DNA from: Psychrobacter immobilis
Lineage (GTDB): Bacteria > Pseudomonadota > Gammaproteobacteria > Pseudomonadales > Moraxellaceae
Length of the DNA: 64,000 nucleotides
NCBI GenBank assembly: GCA_904846265.1
Contig: CAJHAA010000012.1
Coordinates: 1 to 64,000, forward strand
Direction: 5' to 3'
Below the pieces are notes generated by a model. That model searched no databases, was not told the DNA's origin, and saw only the letters and a list, made by a program, of their open reading frames with translations. Position 1 is the first letter of the stretch; each line of letters starts with the position of its first letter. Below, in pieces: positions 48,377 through 57,056 of this stretch. The position numbers and the translations under genes are program-made.

Positions 48377-48892
48377 TTACTTAGTAATAATAGTCGCTGA
48401 GTTGATAACTACTGGCTCTTTTGGCACATCAGCATGCATGCCGAAACGACCAGTAGGTACGCCGCGCATTTTTTCGATGACGTCCATACCGCTTGTTACT
48501 TTTCCAAATACGGTGTAGCCCCAACCTTGCATGTTTTTGCCAGAATGGTTTAGGAAATCGTTGTCTTTTACGTTAACGAAAAACTGGCTGGTTGCTGAAT
48601 GCGGATCTTGCGTACGCGCCATCGCAATCGTACCAGCGTCGTTTTTTAGACCGTTGTCTGCTTCGTTTTCAACTGGTGCATTGGTCGCTTTTTCATTCAT
48701 TTCAGCGTCCATTCCGCCGCCTTGAATCATAAATCCGTCAATGATGCGATGGAAAATCGTACCGTCATAATGACCAGATTTTACATAGTTTAAAAAGTTT
48801 TCAACGGTTTTTGGTGCTTTTTCTTCATTGAGTTCGATAACGATCGCACCCATATTGGTGTCTAGTTCTACTACTGGTGGCATGTCTACCAT
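48377..48892 (-). CDS. ppiB: Peptidyl-prolyl cis-trans isomerase, cyclophilin type
   Basis: A cytoplasmic cyclophilin of 171 residues with no signal peptide. Typical motifs are [20 protein letters not shown] (given in part: GTIFHRII), FMIQGGGMD and the [17 protein letters not shown] segment. The catalytic Arg in FHRI is present. Position divergent from glnS and before lpxH matches the usual Moraxellaceae/Pseudomonas order. The start has ATG with GAGGAA upstream. Confidence 0.95.
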   Translation of the reverse strand: MVDMPPVVELDTNMGAIVIELNEEKAPKTVENFLNYVKSGHYDGTIFHRIIDGFMIQGGGMDAEMNEKATNAPVENEADNGLKNDAGTIAMARTQDPHSATSQFFVNVKDNDFLNHSGKNMQGWGYTVFGKVTSGMDVIEKMRGVPTGRFGMHADVPKEPVVINSATIITK

Positions 48893-49165
48893 GTGATATT
48901 CCTCTTTGATTGCAACGCCTAAAATGACGCTGTTAAGTGGTGGCTAAAAAGTTGGTGGTTAAAAAGTTATGGCTAGTCTAACGGCTTTTTTATCTCGTGT
49001 CATGTATCAGGCTGTTAATGCGTTCGCAAAAGCTGATAGAATAACGCAACTTTAGCTTTTTATTATCATTTTTAATAACTTGTTTTTAATGATTTGGTTT
49101 GAATTTTCCATGCTGCGTGATGGCACGTAGCATGAACTGACAATTTGCGTTAGGAGCAATGCCCG

Positions 49166-50905
49166 ATGAGTGAGCACTCAAGCAACAATGCACAAAAAGA
49201 CGAACAAAAAAACGATTTTATTCGCAATATCATTCGTGATGATGTAAAGGCACAAAAATACCCACAAATCGTGACGCGTTTTCCGCCAGAGCCAAACGGT
49301 TACTTGCACTTGGGGCATGTAAAATCTATCTGCTTAAACTTTGGCGTGGCCGAAGAGTTTGGTGGTGTTTGTAACCTACGTTTTGATGACACCAATCCAA
49401 CCGCAGAAAAGCAAGACTTCATCGACAATATCGAAAATGATGTCAAATGGCTTGGATTTGAGTGGGCAGGAGAGGCGCACCATGCGTCAGGCTACTTTGA
49501 CCAACTTCATGCTTGGGCGATTCAGCTTATCAAACAAGGCGACGCTTATGTAGATTTGCAATCGCCTGAGCAAATTAAAGAAAACCGAGGCTCATTCAAT
49601 GAGGCAGGCACGGCGTCACCACATCGTTCTGCCAGTGTTGAAGAAAACTTGACCCTCTTTAATGACATGAAAGAAGGCAAGTTTGCGGAAGGTAAAGCGG
49701 TGTTGCGCGCCAAGATTGATATGGCAAGCCCAAACATGAATATGCGTGACCCTGTCATCTATCGCGTCATGCATCAAGCGCATCACCAAACGGGTGATAA
49801 ATGGTGCATTTATCCGATGTATGATTTTGCCCATCCGCTCTCTGATGCACTCGAAGGCATTACCCATTCATTGTGTACGCTGGAGTTTGAAGATCATCGT
49901 CCATTTTATGATTGGGTCATTGACAAAATTGGCTTTGATGTACCACCGCACCAGTATGAATTTAGCCGCTTAAATGTCGATCATACCTTGACCAGCAAGC
50001 GTAAGCTTAAACAGTTGGTTGACGAAAATATCGTTAGTGGTTGGGATGATCCGCGTATGCCGACGATCGCTGGCATGCGTCGCCGTGGTTATACACCAGA
50101 GGGTTTACGTGATTTCTGTGAGCGTGTTGGTGTAACCAAAGTAGACAGCGTCGTCGACTTTCGCTTATTAGAATTTAGTATTCGCCAATCATTAGAGACG
50201 ACCACAGGTCGTGGTATGGCGGTACTTAAGCCATTAAAAGTGACCATTACTAACTTTAGCGATGCGGTTAGCAGTTGGGAGTCGCAAAAAGCCGATAGCG
50301 TCAATGCACGCTGGGATGAAGACGCACAGACTTTATGGCTGACGCAGCCAAACCATCCAAATGTCGATATGGGCGAGCGTGAGATTCCGTTTACCGAAAC
50401 CATTTATATTGACCAAGGCGACTATGAGATTGAACCGCCAGCAGGTTATAAGCGTCTATCACCAGAAAAGCCAGAAATTCGTCTGCGTAACACCTATGTG
50501 TTGGCAGTGACCGAACATGTACTAGATGACGCAGGTAATGTCGTTGAACTAAAAGCGACGATTGATCCGGCGACTTTGGGTCAAAATCCTGAAGGTCGTA
50601 AGGTTAAAGGCGTGATTCATTGGGTATCCGCCAGTCAAGGCGTCCCAGCGACGGTGCGCATGTACGAGCAGCTATTTAGTGTCGAAGACCCGAGTAGCGT
50701 TGCTGACGTCCATCAAGCATTAAATCCTGACTCGTTGACTGAACTCAATGCTGTAGTTGAACCGTCATTGGCAAATGCGGATGCTGGCACACGCTTCCAG
50801 TTTGAGCGTGAAGGTTACTTTATCTCTGATAGCGAAGACCACAGCACTGATAAACCGATATTCAACCAAATCGTGAGCTTGCGTGACAGCTATAAGCCAG
50901 CTTAA
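49166..50905 (+). CDS. glnS: Glutaminyl-tRNA synthetase
   Basis: A class I synthetase that charges tRNA-Gln directly. The 579-residue protein has FPPEPNGYLHLGHVKS with the HIGH-type HLGH, CNLRFDDTNPTAEK, DFAHPLSDALEGITHSLCT, and the KMSKS-like loop TLTSKRKLKQLV. The C-terminal anticodon-binding barrels are complete. A direct GlnRS means that the Gln-tRNA amidotransferase route is not needed for Gln. AGGAG precedes the ATG. Confidence 0.97.
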   Translation: MSEHSSNNAQKDEQKNDFIRNIIRDDVKAQKYPQIVTRFPPEPNGYLHLGHVKSICLNFGVAEEFGGVCNLRFDDTNPTAEKQDFIDNIENDVKWLGFEWAGEAHHASGYFDQLHAWAIQLIKQGDAYVDLQSPEQIKENRGSFNEAGTASPHRSASVEENLTLFNDMKEGKFAEGKAVLRAKIDMASPNMNMRDPVIYRVMHQAHHQTGDKWCIYPMYDFAHPLSDALEGITHSLCTLEFEDHRPFYDWVIDKIGFDVPPHQYEFSRLNVDHTLTSKRKLKQLVDENIVSGWDDPRMPTIAGMRRRGYTPEGLRDFCERVGVTKVDSVVDFRLLEFSIRQSLETTTGRGMAVLKPLKVTITNFSDAVSSWESQKADSVNARWDEDAQTLWLTQPNHPNVDMGEREIPFTETIYIDQGDYEIEPPAGYKRLSPEKPEIRLRNTYVLAVTEHVLDDAGNVVELKATIDPATLGQNPEGRKVKGVIHWVSASQGVPATVRMYEQLFSVEDPSSVADVHQALNPDSLTELNAVVEPSLANADAGTRFQFEREGYFISDSEDHSTDKPIFNQIVSLRDSYKPA

Positions 50906-50971
50906 TGTAACACTATCAGCGGCATTAGCGCTTATTCGAAAAACTACTGAACAATAGTAGTTTGCAAGCTT

Positions 50972-51005
50972 GCCCATTTCTAGTACGCTAGGGATGGGCT
51001 TTTTT
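50972..51005 (+). terminator. Terminator of glnS
   Basis: GCCCAT-CTAG and CTAG-ATGGGC pair in two segments (with small internal loops) and are followed by six T. Confidence 0.8.
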
Positions 51006-51051
51006 GTGCATGATTATAAAGTGATTGATCGTAAGATTTGAGGAAATAATA

Positions 51052-51813
51052 ATGGCAAAATTTTTAAACAGCAGTGGCACGACTTACCATTTAGAAGAAT
51101 TGATTAAAAATGCGTCTGATAGGTTGATTATCATCAGTCCCTATTTAAAGCTGAATGAGCGTATTAAAGAGCTATTAGAAGATCGTAATCGTCTCAAAAT
51201 TGATATTAGAATCGTTTATGGCAAGAATGATTTGCACCCAGAAGAAATAAACTGGCTCAAAAACCTGACTTTTATTCGCACCAGCTTTTGCAAAAATTTG
51301 CATGCGAAGTGTTATCTGAATGAAAACGAATGCATTATTACCAGTTTGAACCTTTATGAATTTAGCCAAGTCAATAATAATGAAATGGGCGTGCTGATTT
51401 ATCGTAATGAAGATGCCAAGCTTTATGCCGATACTTATGAGGAGGCACAGCGCATTATTCGTATCAGCGATGAAGTGCGCATGTCGCTTGAAAAAGTGAC
51501 GGAATCTGATGGTAGGACTGATAATACTGCTACTGCCAGTCATACAATGCCCAGCAATAATGCTAATACAACGGTCGCACCTACTGCTACAGAAGTGGCA
51601 ACGCCTAATTACTCTAAATTAACGACGGCGAAGCTTGCCAAAGAGCTGGGTTTTAAGACCCAAGAGTTAAATGATAAGTTACTTGCAGCGGGCTATTTAC
51701 AAGAGCAAGAAGGTGAGCTTACATTAACAGATGCTGGGCGTGCAGCAGGTGGCATCAGTAAAAAAGGTAAATTCGGTGATTTTTGTTTATGGGATTCTGG
51801 AATGGTGATTTGA
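51052..51813 (+). CDS. Phospholipase D-like domain protein with C-terminal winged-helix-like domain
   Basis: A 253-residue protein with one PLD-type half. A first part (LIKNASDRLIIISPYLKL) leads to the HKD-like motif NLHAKCYLNEN (His84, Lys86) and TSLNLYEF (Ser98, Asn100); the Asp expected after H-x-K is replaced by Glu or Asn. A Ser/Thr/Ala-rich linker (about 160-195) joins a C-terminal domain with KLAKELGFKTQELNDKLL and SKKGKFGDFCLW, like DNA-binding tails seen in phage antirepressors and PLD nucleases. It would need to dimerise to make a full active site. The start is ATG 51052 behind GAGGAA. Substrate unknown. Confidence 0.8.
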   Translation: MAKFLNSSGTTYHLEELIKNASDRLIIISPYLKLNERIKELLEDRNRLKIDIRIVYGKNDLHPEEINWLKNLTFIRTSFCKNLHAKCYLNENECIITSLNLYEFSQVNNNEMGVLIYRNEDAKLYADTYEEAQRIIRISDEVRMSLEKVTESDGRTDNTATASHTMPSNNANTTVAPTATEVATPNYSKLTTAKLAKELGFKTQELNDKLLAAGYLQEQEGELTLTDAGRAAGGISKKGKFGDFCLWDSGMVI

Positions 51814-52053
51814 TTCATTCGTTAAGTCTATGCTAAGTTACCTAGTAATAAACAGAATAACCGCATTACAATCCTTCATAAGACAGTCATAACCAGTTTG
51901 CTAAGATAAAATAGAATTTTTGCTGACGTGCTTTGAGTTATTGTGTAATATCTGACAGGGCACGTTGATAATAAAAAGTACGTTGATAATAATAGAGCAC
52001 GCGAATATCTTTGGATATTAGTGCTCATCACTAACATAGCTAAGGAATTAAGC

Positions 52054-52692
52054 ATGGCACATTTACGTTTAGGCGATACCGCACCGAATTTTGACGCTGC
52101 AACCACAGAGGGTAATATCAATTTCCACGATTGGGCAGGCGATAATTGGGTCGTTTTTTTCTCTCATCCAGCTGATTTTACGCCAGTATGCACGACTGAG
52201 CTTGGCCGTGCTGCGGCACTGAATGGCGAATTTCAAAAGCGTGGTGTCAAGCCAATCTGTATCTCTGTTGATGGTATCGATGACCATCATGCGTGGGCAA
52301 AAGACATTGGTGAGACGCAAGGTACTGAGCTAAATTTTCCAATCATTGCTGATCCGAACAAAGAAGTCGCTGAGCTATATGACATGATGCATCCAAATGC
52401 AGATAGCACGCATACGGTACGCAGTGTCTTCATTATTGATCCAAATAAAAAAATACGCTTAACGCTGACTTATCCTGCGAGCTGTGGTCGTAATTTTGAC
52501 GAGATTATCCGTGTCATTGATGCTCTGCAACTGTCTGATGAATATAACATTGCGACGCCAGTTGACTGGAAAGATGGTGATGATGTCATCATTCCACCAA
52601 GTGTCAAAAACGAAGATATCGCGGCTAAATACCCTAAAGGTTATACAGAAATTAAGCCTTATTTACGTACTACGCCTGCACCCAATAAATAA
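52054..52692 (+). CDS. Peroxiredoxin, 1-Cys (Prx6) type
   Basis: It reduces hydrogen peroxide and organic peroxides. I start at ATG 52054 behind AAGGA, giving 212 residues. The peroxidatic motif is HPADFTPVCTTE with Cys46; SCGRNFDEIIRVIDALQ follows, and the C-terminal arm DWKDGDDVIIPPSV is specific to the Prx6 group. A second, non-conserved Cys makes the resolving partner uncertain. It is a single gene with its own terminator. Confidence 0.94.
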   Translation: MAHLRLGDTAPNFDAATTEGNINFHDWAGDNWVVFFSHPADFTPVCTTELGRAAALNGEFQKRGVKPICISVDGIDDHHAWAKDIGETQGTELNFPIIADPNKEVAELYDMMHPNADSTHTVRSVFIIDPNKKIRLTLTYPASCGRNFDEIIRVIDALQLSDEYNIATPVDWKDGDDVIIPPSVKNEDIAAKYPKGYTEIKPYLRTTPAPNK

Positions 52693-52717
52693 GTAGTATG
52701 ATTGGATGAATGCAATG

Positions 52718-52749
52718 AAGCCTCATGACGTAACGTTGTGGGGCTTTTT
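52718..52749 (+). terminator. Terminator of the peroxiredoxin gene
   Basis: AAGCCTCA and TGTGGGGCTT pair around the palindromic ACGTAACGT and are followed by five T. Confidence 0.75.
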
Positions 52750-52927
52750 GTTGTTGAGTCTCTGATCAAAAAAGCAAGCCTAATAAGGCTTTGCTATGAT
52801 GAGCAGAGTAGGATATAACTGTTGTATAAAGGATGGTAAGTCTTTATCTATCATCAACAGCGTAACAACCATAATAAAACCAGATAGCGTTGAGTCGCTT
52901 TTTGTCTAATCTTACAAGGAATTTGCC

Positions 52928-53590
52928 ATGAAAAAACTATACGTCACCCGTACCGCGCCCAATCCACGTAAAGCCCTTATTTTGTTAGCATCAAAAGGCA
53001 TCGATGTCGATGATATGGATGACGTTGACGTGATTGACATTGATTTTGCTGCCAATGAGCAAATGTCAGACGAGTTCACCAAAATAAATCCAATGCAGAC
53101 CGTGCCAGTTCTCATACTAGGTGATGGCACAGTACTCAATGATTCACAGGCTGTATGTGAGTATCTCGACCGTGTCTATGGTGAGCGTTCGGTGATGGGT
53201 AATGATGTAATACAACGTGCGCAAGTGTGCGCTATGCGCCGCATTGCTGAGTTTGAGGTATTATATAACTTTATGCTGGCTTTTCAGCACAGCCATCCGT
53301 CCAAAGCCCAACGCGTTGAGCAAGTCCCAGAGTTTGTCGCGCCATCTGTTGCACGGGCTGTTAAAGCCCTTGCTTATTTTGAAAATATTTTAGAAGGTCG
53401 TGAGTATTTGGTCGGTGAACAATTAAGCTTTGCTGATATCGTCCTATATCTCGGTTTGGATTTTGGTAAAGTCCTGAACGTAAATCCGAATGAGCAGGGC
53501 GAAAATCTTGCGCGTTTTTATCAAATGATGAATGAGCGTTTCAGTATTAAAAATATGGCAAAAGCCAAAATTTCTCATACAAACGAGTAA
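52928..53590 (+). CDS. Glutathione S-transferase family protein
   Basis: A 220-residue GST-fold protein: a thioredoxin-like N-domain (MKKLYVTRTAPNPRKALILL, given in part as KLYVTRTAPN; NPMQTVPVLILGDG with the cis-Pro; NDSQAVCEYLDRVY for glutathione) and an all-helical C-domain (GEQLSFADIVLYLGLDF). No clear catalytic Tyr, Ser or Cys stands at the usual place, so the substrate is open. SspA is an alternative name but the contacts for RNA polymerase are not evident. AAGGA precedes the ATG. Confidence 0.88.
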   Translation: MKKLYVTRTAPNPRKALILLASKGIDVDDMDDVDVIDIDFAANEQMSDEFTKINPMQTVPVLILGDGTVLNDSQAVCEYLDRVYGERSVMGNDVIQRAQVCAMRRIAEFEVLYNFMLAFQHSHPSKAQRVEQVPEFVAPSVARAVKALAYFENILEGREYLVGEQLSFADIVLYLGLDFGKVLNVNPNEQGENLARFYQMMNERFSIKNMAKAKISHTNE

Positions 53591-53621
53591 GACTAGCGCG
53601 AAAAATTAAAAAGGTGACATC

Positions 53622-53680
53622 ATTGATGGTCTTGAATAATTGATGAAATTTCCAATTATCTGAGACCATTGATTTTTTAT
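53622..53680 (+). terminator. Probable terminator of the GST gene
   Basis: A two-part stem: GATGGTCT with AGACCATT outside, and ATAATTG with CAATTAT inside, then TTTTTT. Confidence 0.65.
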
Positions 53681-53875
53681 GGTACTTTTAAATATTAAAA
53701 TAGCAGTTACGATGAATCCATAAAAATAAACACTTTGTTACAACCATGGTAATCAACGGCGCTATAGTGGTGAATTGTGACGCTTTAATAAAGTGGATAT
53801 CATCAGCCCCTTATTGTTAAATATTTAACCTGATTTTTCAAATACTTGGACTTAAAAAAGGGATAACCACAAGGT

Positions 53876-54865
53876 ATGACTGCTATGACCTCATCTGTTA
53901 AAAAACGGCCAATTCGATTCACTTTACTACCAAGTTTGTTGGCACTAAGCGTTGTTTTAAGTGCTTGCCAAGATACCTCTTTGCCCAATGAAAGTGACGT
54001 ACAAGAAGGCACTCAGACAAGCGCTGATGCAATAAATGGTGATGGCATAGATATGAACGCTGATGCAGTAACGGATGATATTCAGATGGATAAGATGAGC
54101 GCTGAAGAGAAAATGATTGCCAATCTTTCACGTTATCGTTGGACATTGATGTCTGCAATGGACAAAGGCGCACAGCCATTAAACATGCTGACGGATATTA
54201 AAGACCAAGTGCGTTTGTCTTTTAATCAATACCAAGGTGAGAATACGTTAAGTTATAGCGTTGGCTGTAATACTATGAGCGCTGGCTACCAATTGCAAGG
54301 TCACACTTTGACTATTGAAGAGGGTATGAGTACGAAAATGTCTTGTGGTGAGCTCGATAAGGCTGAAAATAGTTTAAATCAGCTGATGCAAGGTGAAAGC
54401 CAGTTAACATTAGTGAAAGCTAGCAGTACTGGAGATGGCGACGCCAAAGACAACAACTCTAACGGTGATAGTCTCAAGAGTGATAAGCCAATATTAACCC
54501 AAGTTACCAGTGATGGAGCAACGTTGATTTGGGAAGGTAGGCTTACCTCACAAGCCAAGTATAATAGTAAAGGTGAGACCGTATTCTGGGCGGTAAGCTC
54601 GAAAATGATACCTTGCACCGATAATGGCTCAGAAATGTGCCTACAAGTGAAACCCATTACCTATGATGACCAAGGTATTAAAACGAGCGAAGGCAAGTGG
54701 GCAGTCTTTACGGGTGAAATCGATGGTTATCAGCATGATGGCATGCACGATGAAGTATTACGTCTACAGCGTTACCCATTAGACAGTGACGATAGCAATA
54801 GTACAGAAGGTGAAGAATATGCTTATGTGTTGGATGCAGTGATTGAAAGTGCCGTCGCAGAGTAG
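53876..54865 (+). CDS. META/HslJ-like and DUF4377 domain lipoprotein
   Basis: A 329-residue lipoprotein. The signal ends in LSAC (lipobox). An acidic Asp-rich linker (about 35-75) precedes a META (HslJ-like) domain at about 85-190 (YRWTLMSAMD, LSYSVGCNTMSAGY, MSTKMSCGELDKAEN), and a C-terminal DUF4377-like domain (about 235-325; MCLQVK, WAVFTGEIDGYQHD, LRLQRYPL). META proteins are linked to stress or drug tolerance, with no defined reaction. The start codon is 53876 or 53885. Confidence 0.82.
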   Translation: MTAMTSSVKKRPIRFTLLPSLLALSVVLSACQDTSLPNESDVQEGTQTSADAINGDGIDMNADAVTDDIQMDKMSAEEKMIANLSRYRWTLMSAMDKGAQPLNMLTDIKDQVRLSFNQYQGENTLSYSVGCNTMSAGYQLQGHTLTIEEGMSTKMSCGELDKAENSLNQLMQGESQLTLVKASSTGDGDAKDNNSNGDSLKSDKPILTQVTSDGATLIWEGRLTSQAKYNSKGETVFWAVSSKMIPCTDNGSEMCLQVKPITYDDQGIKTSEGKWAVFTGEIDGYQHDGMHDEVLRLQRYPLDSDDSNSTEGEEYAYVLDAVIESAVAE

Positions 54866-54941
54866 TCGGTTTAAGCCGCTTTATTTTTATAGTAAAGCGA
54901 TTTTATAGTAAAGTGATAGTGTAAATAACTTAGACAGTTCG

Positions 54942-54974
54942 AAAAACACGCGGCATTTGAACGCGTGTTTTTTT
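54942..54974. terminator. Bidirectional terminator, lipoprotein/ruvC
   Basis: AAAAACACGCG and CGCGTGTTTTT form a perfect stem with a nine-base loop between convergent genes. Confidence 0.9.
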
Positions 54975-54995
54975 ATGCTTGTGTTATAAGCGTTC

Positions 54996-55580
54996 TTAAC
55001 GCAAGTTCCCCAGATCTTCTTCTGTCAAACGCCAGCGGCCTTTTTTCTTAGACGCACCGCGCCCACGCATGGCGCTGTTTAATATTAATTTATTCATGGA
55101 GTGGCTTGAATGCGCATGACAGATGGCGCAGGCAAGACCATCGGCGGCATCTTGCTGTGGCACGACATCCAAAGATAGTATGCGGCAGACCATCTCTTGC
55201 ACTTGCTCTTTTGCCGCTGCACCATACCCGCAAACGGCTTGCTTAATCTGGCGAGCGGTATATTCCGATACTTCTAAATCTAGAGCAACCATGGCGGCAA
55301 TAGCAGCACCTCGCGCTTGCCCAAGTTTCAACGCTGAGTCAGGGTTTTCTGCCATAAACACTTGCTCAATAGCCGTATAGATAGGCTCATCAGCATATTT
55401 CAAATGATGCTGAGTAATACGCGTTAAGCCATTAAAAATCCGCTTTAGACGTTCAGGCATCTCTTTGGTGTCGGTACGTATGGTACCTGCATCGATATAG
55501 GTGAGTTTGTCGCCCGTCTGTTGGATGATGCCATAACCGGTCATGCGCGAACCAGGATCAATTCCAATAATAATTGCCAT
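54996..55580 (-). CDS. ruvC: Holliday junction endonuclease RuvC
   Basis: It cuts four-way junctions symmetrically with RuvAB. The 194-residue protein has the four acidic residues in [14 protein letters not shown] (Asp8), TAIEQVFM, the [13 protein letters not shown] segment and nearby Asp. [12 protein letters not shown] at the C-terminus is a basic extension. ruvA and ruvB are not adjacent, which is common in Moraxellaceae. Confidence 0.96.
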   Translation of the reverse strand: MAIIIGIDPGSRMTGYGIIQQTGDKLTYIDAGTIRTDTKEMPERLKRIFNGLTRITQHHLKYADEPIYTAIEQVFMAENPDSALKLGQARGAAIAAMVALDLEVSEYTARQIKQAVCGYGAAAKEQVQEMVCRILSLDVVPQQDAADGLACAICHAHSSHSMNKLILNSAMRGRGASKKKGRWRLTEEDLGNLR

Positions 55581-55839
55581 AATATCCCATCTTGCTTATA
55601 TTTTATTTTATATTCAATACTATATAAATTGGATACGGTGTCAGACTCGCTCAGTCTACTACTCGTAGTACTTTTACTCATCTTCCTTGTATCCAAATTA
55701 TATCGTACCGACTATATGGCTTAAAAATTAGCCTTAAGTTTGATAGTATAGCAATCAATCCCCATATACATCATATGTTAGCCATCTTAATTTGCATGGC
55801 GCTCAATTTATTGGTTTTTATTTTATAGGACGACACTTT

Positions 55840-56460
55840 ATGGGTCAGATAGTTGGTATTGCCATTGTTTGGTTTATTATCGAAATGCTACTTTGGTATT
55901 TGCTTGCTCAGTTTATGAGTGGTTGGTGGGTATTTATGTGGTTTATTATCGCCGCAGTCATCGGTATCTCCCTCTTGCGTAAAGGGATGGCTGCCCTCAA
56001 TCCAATGGCACAGCAGATGAAAGCAGGTGGCATGATGAACCCATCGATGCGTCCGCAAGAATCAACCATGATGAAAAGTGTGGCCATGGCAGCGGCTGGT
56101 ATTTTGCTACTCATTCCAGGTGTGCTGAGCGATTTACTCGCATTATTGGTGATATTGCCACCCGTGCAAAAGAAGCTCAAAGACTTTGCTAATAATTATG
56201 TCATGAATAATCAGCAAAAAATGATGGAAATGATGGCCAAGCAAATGGGTGGACAGATGGGCGGCGGACAAAATCCGTTTGGGGGTATGGGCGGTCAAAA
56301 CCCATTCGGCGGCGCAGGTGGTATGAATAATCAAAATCCGTTCGGTCAACAACAAAACCCGTTTGGTGATGGATTTAAACAGCATACAACGATTGATGGG
56401 ACAGCAAAAACCATTCCCAAGGATGTGAAAAAAATCACCAAATCTGCTAATGATGAATAG
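55840..56460 (+). CDS. fxsA: FxsA family membrane protein
   Basis: FxsA is an inner-membrane protein that in E. coli suppresses exclusion of phage T7 by F plasmid. I start at ATG 55840 (AGGA upstream) rather than the in-frame TTG at 55792, giving 206 residues. Three membrane segments (about 5-25, 27-46, 75-100) are followed by a hydrophilic Met/Gln/Gly tail with repeated NPFG motifs (QNPFGGMG, QNPFGGAG, QNPFGQQQ, NPFGDG). The tail is not in E. coli FxsA. A terminator follows. Confidence 0.9.
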   Translation: MGQIVGIAIVWFIIEMLLWYLLAQFMSGWWVFMWFIIAAVIGISLLRKGMAALNPMAQQMKAGGMMNPSMRPQESTMMKSVAMAAAGILLLIPGVLSDLLALLVILPPVQKKLKDFANNYVMNNQQKMMEMMAKQMGGQMGGGQNPFGGMGGQNPFGGAGGMNNQNPFGQQQNPFGDGFKQHTTIDGTAKTIPKDVKKITKSANDE

Positions 56461-56481
56461 TTAAATTAATAGGCAAGCATA

Positions 56482-56520
56482 AGAAAAGCCCCTTTCATCA
56501 ATGATAAAAGGGGCTTTTTA
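56482..56520 (+). terminator. Terminator of fxsA
   Basis: AAAAGCCCCTTT/AAAGGGGCTTTT with a ten-base loop and a short T-run. Confidence 0.88.
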
Positions 56521-56604
56521 ATGGTTATTACTAAGTCTTTATGAAATGGTAGATTATAAGTGAACCTACCAAATATTATTAGAATAATAATTAACCGAAT
56601 AGAA

Positions 56605-56790
56605 CAACCGAAGTGCCGCTGTAAGATGGTGACCCATGAACCGTGAAGTTCAGGGCGGATGCGTCACTGCCTCTGCAGGTTTCCTGATACACCGCAAGCG
56701 GTGCAGGCATACACAATGAAGCAATAGGTACCACATCCTGGTAAAGCATTATCGGCTCAGGGAATAAACATCTACTAGCCAACACTTCAG
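56605..56790 (-). ncRNA. ssrS: 6S RNA
   Basis: On the minus strand this reads CTGAAGTG near its 5' end, then CCCTGAGCCGATAATG, TACCAGGATGTGGTACC, and CCTGAACTTCACGGTTCATG followed by TTACAGCGGCACTTCGG. These match the conserved blocks of gammaproteobacterial 6S RNA in order: CCCTGAGCCGATA, the ATGTGG hairpin, and the 3' GAAC...GTTCA...CGGCA segment. The ends CTGAAGTG and CACTTCGG pair (one G-T), and the span is close to 184 nt. 6S RNA sequesters sigma-70 polymerase in stationary phase. The exact ends are estimated. Confidence 0.9.
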
Positions 56791-56796
56791 AATATA

Positions 56797-56802
56797 ATTA
56801 TC
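56797..56802 (-). promoter_or_regulatory. Predicted -10 box of the 6S RNA gene
   Basis: GATAAT on the minus strand lies about seven bases before the estimated RNA start. Confidence 0.4.
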
Positions 56803-57056
56803 TTAACGAATGGTTTGAATGATTGCAAGTATGATTTACAGATTGATACGTAGATTTAGAGAGTGGCATTATTGCTATTAAGTTTTAACCGCCTTTTCTA
56901 CTGTATAAATGTGCTTTAAATAAGTATGCTTTAACGCTTAAGGGTGGGCGTAAAATGACGATTTTTCAGCTATTTTAAGATGTGTGTTAAGATAGAGGGC
57001 TTTAAACATCCTAATATAGCATTATAGGCGTTCATTCACTTGAGGAGCGGTAATCC

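Noticed and set aside
56591..56785. Minus-strand 64-codon frame
   Set aside because: It coincides with the conserved 6S RNA sequence and has no protein-like features of its own.
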